Positions 9,085-17,940 of a stretch of 64,000 nucleotides of DNA are shown here, in pieces; positions within the stretch are counted from its first letter, which is position 1, and each line of letters begins with the position of its first letter. This DNA is from Bradyrhizobium sp. LLZ17 (GTDB lineage: Bacteria > Pseudomonadota > Alphaproteobacteria > Rhizobiales > Xanthobacteraceae), in contig NZ_CP165734.1 of NCBI RefSeq assembly GCF_041200145.1, forward strand, positions 1,984,001 to 2,048,000, given 5' to 3'. The translations under genes and the position numbers were made by a program. The notes beneath the pieces were generated by a model. That model was given only the letters and a program-made list of their open reading frames with translations, had not been told where the DNA came from and ran no database searches.

Positions 9085-9462
9085 CGTTGCTCCTCAACTT
9101 TGCGAAATGGCCGCACGGAGCTGCGATGGGGACGATTGGGTCGGAGGCAACACAGAAGGCCCGACGATCGGCCGATCCATCGCATTCGCGCGGGACAGGT
9201 CATCCGACATCGCGAGGTTTGACCGACATTGTCGGCGTCCTCGCCAGAGGGGCCCGGATTCGTGTTGTCCTAGCAGATAAAGCCGAGACCATCGGAATCA
9301 AGACGGAACCGGTGCGACCAGCCGCCGCATCGGTTTCCTTGTGGCGGTGTATCCGCCGTGTGGAGTTGGGAATGAAACGTTAGATCGGTGCGCCAAAATG
9401 CAGTAAGCACGCCACTTCGCACCACGGATCATCGAGATGCGGCCAGAGCAACGCCTTCGCCC
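9085..9462. other. Intergenic region, no gene recognised
   Basis: A 378-bp divergent spacer between the TerB cluster (minus) and the cysteine-cluster gene (plus). Open frames crossing it give low-complexity Arg/Ser-rich products without family resemblance. It must hold promoters for both sides, but I see no convincing operator or terminator. Confidence 0.6.
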
Positions 9463-9930
9463 ATGAGCCCTCAGGTCGCGAGAACCTGCGGAAGCTGCAC
9501 GGCCTGCTGCGATGGCTGGCTCCGGATCGAAGTGCGTGGACACAAGGTGAGCAAGGGGCAACCCTGCCCGTTCAGCGTGGCGCAGCGATGCGCGATCTAT
9601 CCTGAGCGCCCACAACATCCCTGCCGCGAATTCGTCTGCGGCTGGCTGGTAGGGTCCAGCCCGCTGCCGGATTGGATGCGGCCGGACCGATCCGACATGA
9701 TCATGCTGGCTGCCAATTTCTTTTGGCGCGGCCTGCCTGTCGATGTCGTGGTGCCGGTCGGCAGGCAGCCGAAGCAGAAGGCGCTGGATTGGCTGACCGG
9801 GTTTTGCACCGAAAACAGGCGCCTCCTCGTCTACCAGATCGGTGAGGAATGGTTCGCGTTCGGCCCGACCGCCTTCCAGACCGACATCGCTGGCCGTCTC
9901 GGACGTGGCGAAACGCCGTGGGGCGATTGA
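9463..9930 (+). CDS. YkgJ-like cysteine-cluster protein
   Basis: About 155 residues. The N-terminal CGSCTACCDGW, followed by CPFSVAQRCAIYPERP and the Cys in REFVCGWL, is the Cys-rich metal or Fe-S binding signature of YkgJ/CxxCxxCC proteins. ATG 9463 places the motif at residue 8, as in relatives; a GTG at 9388 would add 25 unlikely residues. It stands alone with its own promoter region. Family function is poorly defined. Confidence 0.75.
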   Translation: MSPQVARTCGSCTACCDGWLRIEVRGHKVSKGQPCPFSVAQRCAIYPERPQHPCREFVCGWLVGSSPLPDWMRPDRSDMIMLAANFFWRGLPVDVVVPVGRQPKQKALDWLTGFCTENRRLLVYQIGEEWFAFGPTAFQTDIAGRLGRGETPWGD

Positions 9931-10077
9931 CGCAAGTCGCGGAAGCTATTCGCCTTTTCAGGCGGAGATCATTGGATGTGCTGCAATGCGACGCATCGCC
10001 GCGCGACACATTTTGTCAGGAATAGTTGCGATTTGGCCACACGCGCCAGGAAAGCGCGCGTGGCGCTGTCGCGAGCG

Positions 10078-10101
10078 TTGTATGTGGCATCTGGCATACA
10101 A
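10078..10101. promoter_or_regulatory. Inverted repeat TTGTATG-N10-CATACAA upstream of the porin gene
   Basis: Perfect 7-bp inverted repeat with a 10-bp spacer, 57 bp upstream of the porin ATG. Its spacing fits an operator for a dimeric repressor. It is seen in the sequence only; the binding protein is not known. Confidence 0.5.
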
Positions 10102-10158
10102 TAGGCTCCACTTTATCCCGGGCGGATCAGACGGCCCGCGGCATAAAGGGGAAACGAC

Positions 10159-11796
10159 ATGAGGAAGGCCTTCCTGCTTGGAACAGGCTTCGCGGCGCTG
10201 TGCGCAACGGCTCTCAATCAACCGCTGCGAGCTGCAACACTTGACGACGTCGTCGCGCGCCTCGATGCCCTCGAGCGCAACAACGCAAAGCTCGCGAAAG
10301 AGAACGCGCGACTTCGCGAACGCGTCAATCACGTGGGCGAGACGAAGTCAGCGGTAACCGCAGTCGCGCCGGCATCGCCCAAGGGCAATCCGGTGCTGCA
10401 TGCGGCGGTCGCGCCATCGCCGGCACCTGAGCACACCGTCGTCAGCGTCGGCGGTGCTCCGCTCTACAGCAAGGCGCCCGGCACGAATCCGTTCATCGAC
10501 AACACGACGGTCACGCTCTACGGGCACGTCGATCTCTCCGGCGACATCTTCAACGCCGGGGTTTACGACCAGGGCACCAAGTTCGGCGTTTCCTCTAACC
10601 TCACTTATTTCGGGGTCCGCGCGCGTCACAATCTGGATTCCTATGGCTATCCGGGATGGGCGGCAATCGCACAATTCGAGTCGCTGGTGGAGGTCGCAGC
10701 CGTTCCGACCGAACGCGCGGCATTCGGCACGCGCGACAGCTTCCTCGGCATGGAAAGTCCCTGGGGCACGATCAAGGCCGGCAAGGCGGACACGCCCTAC
10801 AAGAGGGCGACTGCGAAGTTCGATCCGTTCTCGGCGACGCTCGGCGATTACAATTCGATCATGGGCAACACCGGAGGCGATCTCCGCGCCGAGTTCGATT
10901 GGCGCGCGGCCCACGCGATCTGGTATGAATCGCCCGTGTGGAACGGCTTCCAGGCCACCTTCATGGTCTCGCCCGGGCAGAACACGGCAAAGGACAACAG
11001 TGACTTTGCGCTCGGCGATTTCAACTGCCCTGCTACCTCGTCGCGCGGCAGCGGCTCGGGCTTCCCGCTCACATCGGCGCCGGAGGGCTGCACCGACGGA
11101 TCATATGGCAATCTCTACAGCGCATCGCTGACCTACAACCAGGGTCCATTCACCGCAATCGCCGCCTACGAGCTTCACGAAGGCACCAACCGAACCGGCG
11201 ACGAGGCGGTGACCCCCTTGAGCAATGGCGGCGTTCTCACCGTGCCGCCGGGCGCCGTCGGCATCGCCAACGAATGGGCCGCGAAATTCGGCGCGGGCTA
11301 CCGGTTCAACGACATGATCGGCAGCCTCCAACTGTATGGCATTTACGAGATCATGCGCCGCCAAAATACGGTAGCCGATTTCAACGAACGTTCGCGCGAC
11401 GGCTACTTCCTGAGCGCGACCCAGACGGTCGAGAAATGGGACATCAGCGCCTCCTGGGCCCACGCCAACGCCTCGCCAGGCTCGCCCGGCACTGGCGTCC
11501 TCAACGCCTATCCCACCCCTGGGGTCCCGGTCTCGGCTCCGGCCGGTTCCGCCGACTTCGCGCTCAACAGCGTGGACTCCAGCGCCGACCAATACGCACT
11601 CGGCGTGAAGTATCACCTCAGCCCGTTCGTGAGCTGGTACCTCGTCGGCAGCTATCTGCGCAACGGGCCGGGCGCGCATTACTGCCTCGGCGTCAGCGGA
11701 CATGGCTACGGTGTCTGTGGACGCGACGCCAACAACAACGTTGTTGCGGGCAACAAGGCGGAAGCCGTGACCACCGGCATGACCTTCGACTTCTAA
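10159..11796 (+). CDS. Outer-membrane porin (Bradyrhizobium type)
   Basis: 545-residue trimeric-type general porin. It has a signal peptide (MRKAFLLGTGFAALCATALN), then a short coiled coil (LDDVVARLDALERNNAKLAK) as in rhizobial porins, a Pro/Ala linker, and a beta-barrel starting VTLYGHVDLSGDIF. It ends in the outer-membrane signature AVTTGMTFDF with terminal Phe. Several Cys residues in loops could form disulfides. AAAGGGGAAACGAC precedes the ATG. The gene is monocistronic, with a palindrome upstream and a strong hairpin downstream. It probably mediates passive uptake of small hydrophilic solutes. Confidence 0.93.
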   Translation: MRKAFLLGTGFAALCATALNQPLRAATLDDVVARLDALERNNAKLAKENARLRERVNHVGETKSAVTAVAPASPKGNPVLHAAVAPSPAPEHTVVSVGGAPLYSKAPGTNPFIDNTTVTLYGHVDLSGDIFNAGVYDQGTKFGVSSNLTYFGVRARHNLDSYGYPGWAAIAQFESLVEVAAVPTERAAFGTRDSFLGMESPWGTIKAGKADTPYKRATAKFDPFSATLGDYNSIMGNTGGDLRAEFDWRAAHAIWYESPVWNGFQATFMVSPGQNTAKDNSDFALGDFNCPATSSRGSGSGFPLTSAPEGCTDGSYGNLYSASLTYNQGPFTAIAAYELHEGTNRTGDEAVTPLSNGGVLTVPPGAVGIANEWAAKFGAGYRFNDMIGSLQLYGIYEIMRRQNTVADFNERSRDGYFLSATQTVEKWDISASWAHANASPGSPGTGVLNAYPTPGVPVSAPAGSADFALNSVDSSADQYALGVKYHLSPFVSWYLVGSYLRNGPGAHYCLGVSGHGYGVCGRDANNNVVAGNKAEAVTTGMTFDF

Positions 11797-11804
11797 AAGG
11801 AAAA

Positions 11805-11836
11805 ACTGCGGAGAGCCAGTCATGGCTCTCCGCAGT
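11805..11836 (-). terminator. Perfect 14-bp hairpin between porin and SnoaL-like gene
   Basis: Arms 11805-11818 (ACTGCGGAGAGCCA) and 11823-11836 are exact complements with a GTCA loop. The five A residues ending at 11805 become a T-run on the minus strand, so it is a textbook intrinsic terminator for the minus-strand gene at 11849. It can also stop porin transcripts. Confidence 0.85.
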
Positions 11837-11848
11837 CCCATGGGGTAC

Positions 11849-12229
11849 TCACCTCACCCGCTCGACAAGATGCGCGCGCGAAGGTGCCGGATCGAACCGG
11901 TCGCCGAAATACTGCGTCTCGTGAGCGACGAATTCTTCGCGAAACTCCATGATGCTCACGACGTAGGACGGCACGCCGTCATAGGTCAGAACGAATTCGC
12001 TCACCCAGAGATCGCCTCCGCCGACAATTCGCCGAACCGTGAACCGCTTCCTGTTGGGTTGCAGGAAGCGGCTCCCCTGAATGTTTCTGCGGCCGTGAAT
12101 CCGTTCGCCCGATTGCGGATAATCGAGCACGGCATCGTCGCAGTAGATGTCATGCTCGGCCTCGAAATCGTTCGCGTCCGAGGCATCCCAATGGCGCTGA
12201 AGCGCCGCCAGCCTGGCTTGATCGTCCAT
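11849..12229 (-). CDS. SnoaL/NTF2-like protein
   Basis: 126 residues from ATG 12229 (MDDQARLAALQRHWDASDAN). The pattern DFEAEHDIYCDDAVLDYPQS, then GRRNIQ, and FVLTYDGVPSYVVSIMEF is typical of the SnoaL-like cone-shaped fold, whose members are small enzymes or ligand-binding proteins. An upstream in-frame start at 12265 adds 12 residues and is less likely. It is convergent with the porin and separated by a terminator hairpin. Substrate unknown. Confidence 0.8.
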   Translation of the reverse strand: MDDQARLAALQRHWDASDANDFEAEHDIYCDDAVLDYPQSGERIHGRRNIQGSRFLQPNRKRFTVRRIVGGGDLWVSEFVLTYDGVPSYVVSIMEFREEFVAHETQYFGDRFDPAPSRAHLVERVR

Positions 12230-12346
12230 GCCGATCTCCGATGTTGGCTTCCCGCACCTTAGCATCGAAGTTCGTCCCGTGCCGTTCTCGGCGGCGCGCC
12301 GCCGTCGGACCCGTGCCTCAGTCCTTTGAGTGAGCTGTTCTCCGCA

Positions 12347-12655
12347 TCACGCTCTCGCCGCCAGCGTCGGACGGGAAACCGAACCATGCGTCAGGGGACG
12401 AGCAGCCACCGGTTTTCGTGTCGGCCGGCGCCGCGGAATGAAGAAGCTTTTCACGAGGATCGGCTCGTCGTCGCCGAGCGCAACACGCTCCTTCGCGAGC
12501 ACACTCATGACCGAGCGCATCTTGAGGATTTCCTGCGCCACGAAGCTACAGTCCTCGTCCCGTCTGATCTGCTCATGCATGATGGCTTCAGCCTCGAGCA
12601 TGCTGACGCGAAGGGCTCTGATGGTTCTGCGGATTTCGTTGACGCGGTTGTCCAT
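12347..12655 (-). CDS. Small helical hypothetical protein
   Basis: 102 residues from ATG 12655, which has a GGAGGC ribosome site five bases upstream; this decides it over in-frame starts at 12667 and 12841. The sequence is mostly helix (MDNRVNEIRRTIRALRVSML, then EAIMHEQIRRDEDCSF) with a basic Pro/Arg tail. It is probably a conserved rhizobial protein of unknown function. No membrane segment. Confidence 0.65.
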   Translation of the reverse strand: MDNRVNEIRRTIRALRVSMLEAEAIMHEQIRRDEDCSFVAQEILKMRSVMSVLAKERVALGDDEPILVKSFFIPRRRPTRKPVAARPLTHGSVSRPTLAARA

Positions 12656-13076
12656 GGCTGCCTCCATCTCGGTTACAGCATAAGAACAAAACATGAACAA
12701 AATGTCAATCGGCGTAGTGCTCGATCTCGCCCCGGCTTGCTCATGAGTCCGGGGTCGGCCTGACGTCGTGGCCGGTCCGCAGGCGTGGGTGTTGGTCTCC
12801 CGTCGGCGCAGTTGCACGCGCTTGCCATGACTTGCCGACAAACATGACTTGCCGACAAATTAGACAGCGTACGTCTCATTCCCGAATTCGCGAGCTTGTG
12901 CAGGCGGTCCGGCGTCGCGGACGAGCGGGCGATCTAACCTCTGGGGCAACCACCGGTTTTTTTGCCAACCGGGCTCAGCACTTCCGGACGAAGATCCGCT
13001 TGCTGCTCCGCAACCGAACTGGCCCAATATTCGCAAGTGACGTCCCGAGAGAGCAAAGCTCAGACCGGAGAACGTC
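12656..13076. other. Intergenic region with tandem repeat
   Basis: A 421-bp divergent spacer between the small helical gene (minus) and the cupin gene (plus). It is less GC-rich than the surroundings near 12680-12710 and 12840-12870 and contains the 17-bp tandem repeat listed separately. No gene recognised. Confidence 0.6.
12826..12859. repeat. Two perfect tandem copies of a 17-bp unit
   Basis: CATGACTTGCCGACAAA occurs at 12826-12842 and again, directly abutting, at 12843-12859. It lies about 220 bp upstream of the cupin ATG. Two adjacent identical sites could be a double operator or a small slippage duplication. Confidence 0.8.
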
Positions 13077-14217
13077 ATGAACGTGCATGCTGCGGGCGAT
13101 CTCAAAATCACCGGCCTCACCCATCCGAATGGCGCGCCGCTCCGCCTCAACACGCAGGATTTCGTCGCGATCGATCGCGACCGGAATGCGAAGTACGAGG
13201 CGACCTACCGTCCGCAGGCCCTCTACAACCGCGCCAACGAAGGCTTCCACGCCAACAACGAAACCTTCCTGCTGCACGAAGTCGCGACGAATCTGCCGAT
13301 CTACCTTCCCGACACCGGCCCGACCGATTTCCATCTTCATCTTCCGCCGGGCGGCTTTCAGCTCGTGCTGGTCACCTCGGGCGCGTTCACCTTCGACTAC
13401 GACGGCCGCTTTTACAATGTCGGCCCCGGCGCGGTGATGCTGCAAAGTGCGATCGTGCACCGCCAGCTGTTCTACACCTGGTCCGGCCTGTCGACCGAAG
13501 AGAACCTCAAGACGCCGCAGACGGTGGCGCCGGACCCGATCTCGATGGGCTATTCCGGAAAATTCCTCGAAGCTTTCATCACCGATCCGACGACCTTTCC
13601 GAACCCGACCATTGTCGGTCCGGATCAGATCAACGAAGACGAGACGCCACGGGTGGCCTGGAGCCACCCCTTGCATGACCGCCCTGCCAATGCAGGCTTC
13701 TGGCTTCAGGATCCCTTGGCGCTCGATGCGCTGTTCAAGCCGCTCGCCGAGTGTCCGATCAAATCGGCCATGCCGGTTTACGTGCGCGATATCGGCATCG
13801 AGATTCCGAGCGGCCATCTCGTCGCCGGCCACATCATCGCCACCGATCCGCGCGGCCACTCGTTGCTGCCGAAGAGCACGTCGGCAGCAGCGGACCCGAC
13901 CTGTTTTGCCAAGGGCGAGGTCGTTATCTATCGCGTCATTCGCGGCACGGCCGAATTCAAGAACAAGGCTGGCGAGACCTTCGAACTGGCGGCCGGCGAT
14001 GTCGTGACGGCAGGCAAGAGCTCGATCAGCCTCGTCGGACTGGGCGAGAATACCCAGGTGCTCCGGCTCGGCCTTCTGGAAAGGCATGAACGACCTTCGC
14101 AGCTGGACACCGACACAGCGCGACGAGATCGACGGCCTGGCTGGTCAGATCATCACGGGGAAAGACATCCGTCCGCTGCGCACCGAAGGCAGGCCGGTCG
14201 GGTATCTGTACGGCTAA
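13077..14217 (+). pseudogene. Cupin-domain protein, C-terminus displaced by a single-base frameshift
   Basis: From ATG 13077 (GGAG upstream) about 330 residues read as a two-cupin protein: a metal-site-like HLHLPPGGFQ segment in the first barrel, and GEVVIYRVIRGTAEFKNKAG in the second. Near 14070 the frame departs from sense and would overrun the convergent gor gene. One frame over, the sequence continues AFWKGMNDLRSWTPTQRDEI and ends VGYLYG at 14217, ten bases before gor. Removing one G at 14070-14071 restores a single frame. Because the last 43 codons begin with ATG 14086, a separate small ORF is possible but less likely. Sugar-phosphate- or dioxygenase-like function cannot be assigned. Confidence 0.75.
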
Positions 14218-14226
14218 GCGGTGTTC

Positions 14227-15615
14227 CTACTCCGCCGCCTGCCGGACGTGGCGCGCGGTCGGGGTGCGCATGGTGACGAGCTCTTCGGCGGCGGTCGGAT
14301 GCAGCGCGAAGGTGGCGTCGAAGTCGGCCTTTGTCGCCTTCATCTTCACGGCAATCGCGACCGCCTGGGTGATCTCGGCGGCGCCGTCACCGACGATGTG
14401 GCAGCCGAGCACGCGGTCGGATAAGCCGTCGACGACCAGCTTCATCAGCATGCGGGTGTCGCGGCCCGACATCGTCGCCTTGATCGGGCGGAACGTCGTC
14501 TTGTAGATGTCGACATGGCCATATTGTGCGCGCGCTTCGGTCTCGGTGAGACCGACGGTGCCGACTTCCGGCTGCGAGAACACGGCGGTCGGGATCGTGG
14601 AATGATCGACCTTCACCTCGCGCTTGCCGAACACGGTGTCGGCAAAGGCGTGTCCTTCGCGGATCGCGACCGGCGTCAGATTGTGGCGATGGGTGACGTC
14701 GCCGATAGCATAGATGCTGTCGACCGAGCTCTTCGAGAAATGATCGACCGCGATGCCGCCGTTGTTCGGATTGATGGCGACGCCGGCCTTTTCGAGACCG
14801 AGATTGGCCACCGCAGGATACCGGCCGATCGCGAACATCACCTGGTCGGAGGCGACGCTCGAGCCGTTCGAAAGATGCGTGGTGAATTCATCGCCGTGGC
14901 GGTCGACCTTCGCCACGGTGCACCCGGTGAGGATGGTGATCCCCTGCTTCTCCATCTCGCTGCGAACATGGGCGCGAACATCCTCGTCGAAGCCGCGCAA
15001 GATGTTGTCGCCGCGATAGATCACGGTCACGTCGGAGCCGAACCCTGCAAAGATGCCGGCGAATTCGAGCGCGATGTAGCCGCCGCCCTGGATCACGATG
15101 CGCTTCGGCTGCGTCTTCAGGTGAAAGGCCTCGTTGGAGGAGATCACGTGCTCGATGCCGGGGATCATGGCGCCGTGATTGGGCGCGCCGCCGGTGGCGA
15201 TCAGGATGTACCTGGCGGTGATCCTCCTGTCGTTCTCGAGCAGGCGAACGGTGTGCCTGTCCTCGATCACCGCGCGGGTCTTGACGATCTCGGCGCCGGA
15301 CTTCTCGACGTTCGTCGTGTAGGCCGCCTCCAGCCGCGCGATCTCCTTGTCCTTGTTGGCGATCAGCGTCGGCCAATCGAAGCTCGCGGGCGGAACGGTC
15401 CAGCCGAAACCGGCGGCGTCCTCGAGCTCGTGGCGAAAATGCGAGCCGATCACCAACAGCTTCTTTGGCACGCAGCCGCGGATCACGCAGGTGCCGCCCA
15501 TGCGGTACTCTTCCGCGATCATGACGCGGGCGCCGTGGCCGGCCGCGATGCGGGCGGCACGCACGCCGCCCGAGCCGCCACCGATGACAAAGAGGTCGAC
15601 GTCGAATTCAGTCAT
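14227..15615 (-). CDS. gor: Glutathione-disulfide reductase
   Basis: 462-residue FAD/NAD(P)H flavoenzyme that regenerates reduced glutathione in the cytosol. It shows the FAD-binding GGGSGG near residue 13, the redox-active pair Cys43/Cys48 in GGTCVIRGCVPKK, the NAD(P)-binding GGGYIALEFAGIFAGFG, and the C-terminal catalytic His in FALHPTAAEE. Length is normal. It is followed on the same strand by nothing close, and preceded by the DUF2059 gene and rpiA; rpiA feeds the pentose-phosphate pathway, the main NADPH source for this enzyme. Confidence 0.95.
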   Translation of the reverse strand: MTEFDVDLFVIGGGSGGVRAARIAAGHGARVMIAEEYRMGGTCVIRGCVPKKLLVIGSHFRHELEDAAGFGWTVPPASFDWPTLIANKDKEIARLEAAYTTNVEKSGAEIVKTRAVIEDRHTVRLLENDRRITARYILIATGGAPNHGAMIPGIEHVISSNEAFHLKTQPKRIVIQGGGYIALEFAGIFAGFGSDVTVIYRGDNILRGFDEDVRAHVRSEMEKQGITILTGCTVAKVDRHGDEFTTHLSNGSSVASDQVMFAIGRYPAVANLGLEKAGVAINPNNGGIAVDHFSKSSVDSIYAIGDVTHRHNLTPVAIREGHAFADTVFGKREVKVDHSTIPTAVFSQPEVGTVGLTETEARAQYGHVDIYKTTFRPIKATMSGRDTRMLMKLVVDGLSDRVLGCHIVGDGAAEITQAVAIAVKMKATKADFDATFALHPTAAEELVTMRTPTARHVRQAAE

Positions 15616-15675
15616 TGTCCTCTCCGACCTCTTTCAGGGATTTCCGATCAACTATTCCCTGTCAGATAGGTGCTG

Positions 15676-16194
15676 TCAGATTTCCTTGCCACGCTTGCGC
15701 ATCTCTGCCCGGAAGGCGCTCATGACGGTCTCGGAGAAGTTCTGGGCCCAGGTGTTCATGAAGGTCATGCTCTCACCGATGGCTTTCGGTTCGGCGCTGA
15801 GCAGCTTCTGTCCGAGCGGCGACTTGTAGAAAGTGACGAGATCCTTGAGCTCCTGCTCCGTGAACTCGCTGGCATAGATCTGCGCCATGCCCTCGCCGAT
15901 TTCGTTCTGACGGCCGGCGAGCTGCTGGGCGACGATCGGCGCAACCTCGTTGAGGTCCTTCTGGTAGTTGAGGTTCTGCTGCGTCAGCGCGATCTTGGTC
16001 TTCTCGACCATGCCGGGCACGGCACCGGCATACATCCCGGAAGCGTTCTTGATCGTCAGGATCTCCTTGGCCGCCGCGATGGCCGCGGGCGAAGCTTTCG
16101 GCGCGGCAGGCTTTTGCGCCATAGCCGGGGCGGCCGAAAGGGCCAGTCCCACAGCGAGGGTCGCGGCCGGCAACAATTTCAACAGGCTCTTCAT
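15676..16194 (-). CDS. DUF2059 periplasmic protein
   Basis: 172 residues with a clear signal peptide (MKSLLKLLPAATLAVGLALS, then AAPAMAQ). The mature helical domain contains EFTEQELKDLVTFYKSPLGQ, the DUF2059 hallmark. Function is unknown in the family. It starts 2 bp after the rpiA stop codon, so the two are co-transcribed. Confidence 0.9.
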   Translation of the reverse strand: MKSLLKLLPAATLAVGLALSAAPAMAQKPAAPKASPAAIAAAKEILTIKNASGMYAGAVPGMVEKTKIALTQQNLNYQKDLNEVAPIVAQQLAGRQNEIGEGMAQIYASEFTEQELKDLVTFYKSPLGQKLLSAEPKAIGESMTFMNTWAQNFSETVMSAFRAEMRKRGKEI

Positions 16195-16196
16195 TC

Positions 16197-16940
16197 CTAG
16201 TCTCCTTTCGGCTTTCGCCGTTCAATCACGCGAATTCCCTCGCCACCCGCCAAAACGGCCGAGCTGGCCAAGCCGATGAACAACCCATGCTCGACCACGC
16301 CCGGGATCGCGCTCAGCGCCGTGGCGAGATGAGCCGGATCCGCAATCCGTCCGAGCTGGGCATCGACGATCCAGTGGCCGCCATCGGTGACGAAAACGTG
16401 GCCGTCCTCGTCCGCACCCTTCGCTCCATCCTTGACCCTATCCTTGGCCTTGCGGACCGCCATTTGCCCGGAAACGCCGCATTGCGCAAATGCCTTCTCG
16501 ATCGCCCGGCGTGTCGCCTCTAACCCGAACGGAATGACCTCGATCGGCAGCGGAAACCGGCCGAGCGTCGGCACCCATTTGCTCTCGTCGGCAATCACGA
16601 TCATGCGATCCGAGGCCGCGGCCACGATCTTCTCGCGCAGCAGCGCGCCGCCGCCGCCCTTGATCAAATTGAGCTCGGGATCGATCTCGTCGGCGCCGTC
16701 GATTGTGATGTCGAGATGGTCGATCTCGTCGAGCGTGGTCAGCGGCACGCCGCAACGCATCGCATCAAGGCGCGTCGCCTCCGACGTCGGAACGCCGATC
16801 ACCTTGAGACCGGTCCGCACCCGCTCTCCGAGCAGCTCGACGAAGTGCTTTGCGGTCGAGCCGGTGCCAAGCCCGAGCTGCATGCCGTCACGGACGTCCT
16901 CAAGGGCGCGCGCCGCAGCCTGCCGCTTCAACTGGTCCAT
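16197..16940 (-). CDS. rpiA: Ribose-5-phosphate isomerase A
   Basis: Interconverts ribose-5-phosphate and ribulose-5-phosphate. Motifs: [14 protein letters not shown] (phosphate site), [10 protein letters not shown] with the catalytic Asp region, and [19 protein letters not shown] 16940 gives 247 residues; the longer frame would start with TTG. It is longer than most RpiA proteins because of a Lys/Asp-rich insert ([18 protein letters not shown]) before [12 protein letters not shown]. It heads a two-gene unit with the DUF2059 gene. Confidence 0.95.
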   Translation of the reverse strand: MDQLKRQAAARALEDVRDGMQLGLGTGSTAKHFVELLGERVRTGLKVIGVPTSEATRLDAMRCGVPLTTLDEIDHLDITIDGADEIDPELNLIKGGGGALLREKIVAAASDRMIVIADESKWVPTLGRFPLPIEVIPFGLEATRRAIEKAFAQCGVSGQMAVRKAKDRVKDGAKGADEDGHVFVTDGGHWIVDAQLGRIADPAHLATALSAIPGVVEHGLFIGLASSAVLAGGEGIRVIERRKPKGD

Positions 16941-17110
16941 ATCCAAATTGCGCCCGCCTCAGTTTAAGGATGTGCCGCCAATACCGGCACTTGCGGCGGC
17001 CTGTGTAGCCTCGTTTTCTCTTCGAGAACAGGGTCTGGGAGCAGGCCTATAAGGTGATCTTATACGCTCGCCCCTTGCGCGGCCCGGGCCGGACCGATAG
17101 CGCTTGAGGA

Positions 17111-17785
17111 ATGACCTCCCCCTACACCCTCGTCTTCGATCTCGACGGCACGCTCGTGGATACGGCGCCCGACCTCATCACCGCGCTGAATTATGTGCTC
17201 GACCGCGAAGGCCTGCCGCCGGTGCCGATGGCCTCGGCCCGCAACATGATCGGTGCCGGCGCCCGCAAGCTGATCGAGCGGGGGCTGGAGGCCGAGGGAC
17301 GCATGGTCAGCATTGCGGAGATGAACCGGATGACGGCGGATTTCATCGGCTATTATGCCGACAATATCGCCGTGGAATCCCGGCCGTTCGAGGGGCTCGA
17401 GGCAGCGCTCGAGGTTTTTGCGGCGCAGGGCCATCGGCTGGCGGTCTGCACCAACAAGCTGGAATGGCTGTCGAAGCGGCTCTTGGACCAGCTCGACCTG
17501 AGCCGCCGGTTCGCGGCGATCTGCGGTGCGGATACCTTTGGGGTCCAGAAGCCCGATCCGACCATTTTCCGCGAGACCGTGGCCCGGGCCGGCGGCGAGG
17601 TTAAGGCCAGCATCATGGTCGGGGATGCCGGACCCGATATCGGGGTCGCCCGGCGCGCCGGGGTACCCGTGATCGGGGTCAGCTTTGGCTATACGGACGT
17701 GCCGATCGCCGAACTCAAACCGGACCGGCTGATCCATCACATGCGCGACCTGCCGGCCGCCGCAAGCAGCCTGATGACGGTTTAA
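17111..17785 (+). CDS. gph: Phosphoglycolate phosphatase, HAD superfamily
   Basis: 224 residues. HAD motif I DLDGTLVDTAPD near residue 10 (nucleophile Asp), motif II Thr in CTNK, motif III Lys in GVQKPDPTIF, motif IV GDAGPDIGVA. It removes phosphate from 2-phosphoglycolate arising from oxygenation or DNA repair. It is divergent from rpiA by about 170 bp. Assignment to Gph rather than another HAD phosphatase rests on overall similarity. Confidence 0.88.
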   Translation: MTSPYTLVFDLDGTLVDTAPDLITALNYVLDREGLPPVPMASARNMIGAGARKLIERGLEAEGRMVSIAEMNRMTADFIGYYADNIAVESRPFEGLEAALEVFAAQGHRLAVCTNKLEWLSKRLLDQLDLSRRFAAICGADTFGVQKPDPTIFRETVARAGGEVKASIMVGDAGPDIGVARRAGVPVIGVSFGYTDVPIAELKPDRLIHHMRDLPAAASSLMTV

Positions 17786-17833
17786 GGCTCGTCAAGCTAC
17801 TGAATCTCCTGCATAATTCGTGCGGACCCCGCG

Positions 17834-17849
17834 TTAACCATCTATTAAC
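17834..17849 (+). promoter_or_regulatory. CtrA-type box TTAA-N7-TTAAC
   Basis: TTAACCATCTATTAAC matches the alphaproteobacterial CtrA consensus exactly. It lies about 92 bp upstream of the lipoprotein ATG 17941, in an AT-rich patch within a GC-rich context. CtrA is the cell-cycle master regulator; direct control is inference. Confidence 0.7.
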
Positions 17850-17940
17850 TATGCGCGGCCCGCCGGTTGCCTGCGGAAAACGACGCTCCTAAGGTCTCCT
17901 TGGGGAATGTGGCGGTTCGTCGCAGTAGAAGTGGATGGTC

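Noticed and set aside
14086..14217. Separate 43-residue gene after the cupin gene
   Set aside because: It continues naturally from the cupin reading when one G is removed, and the unshifted cupin frame would overrun gor; a displaced C-terminus is simpler, though not proven.
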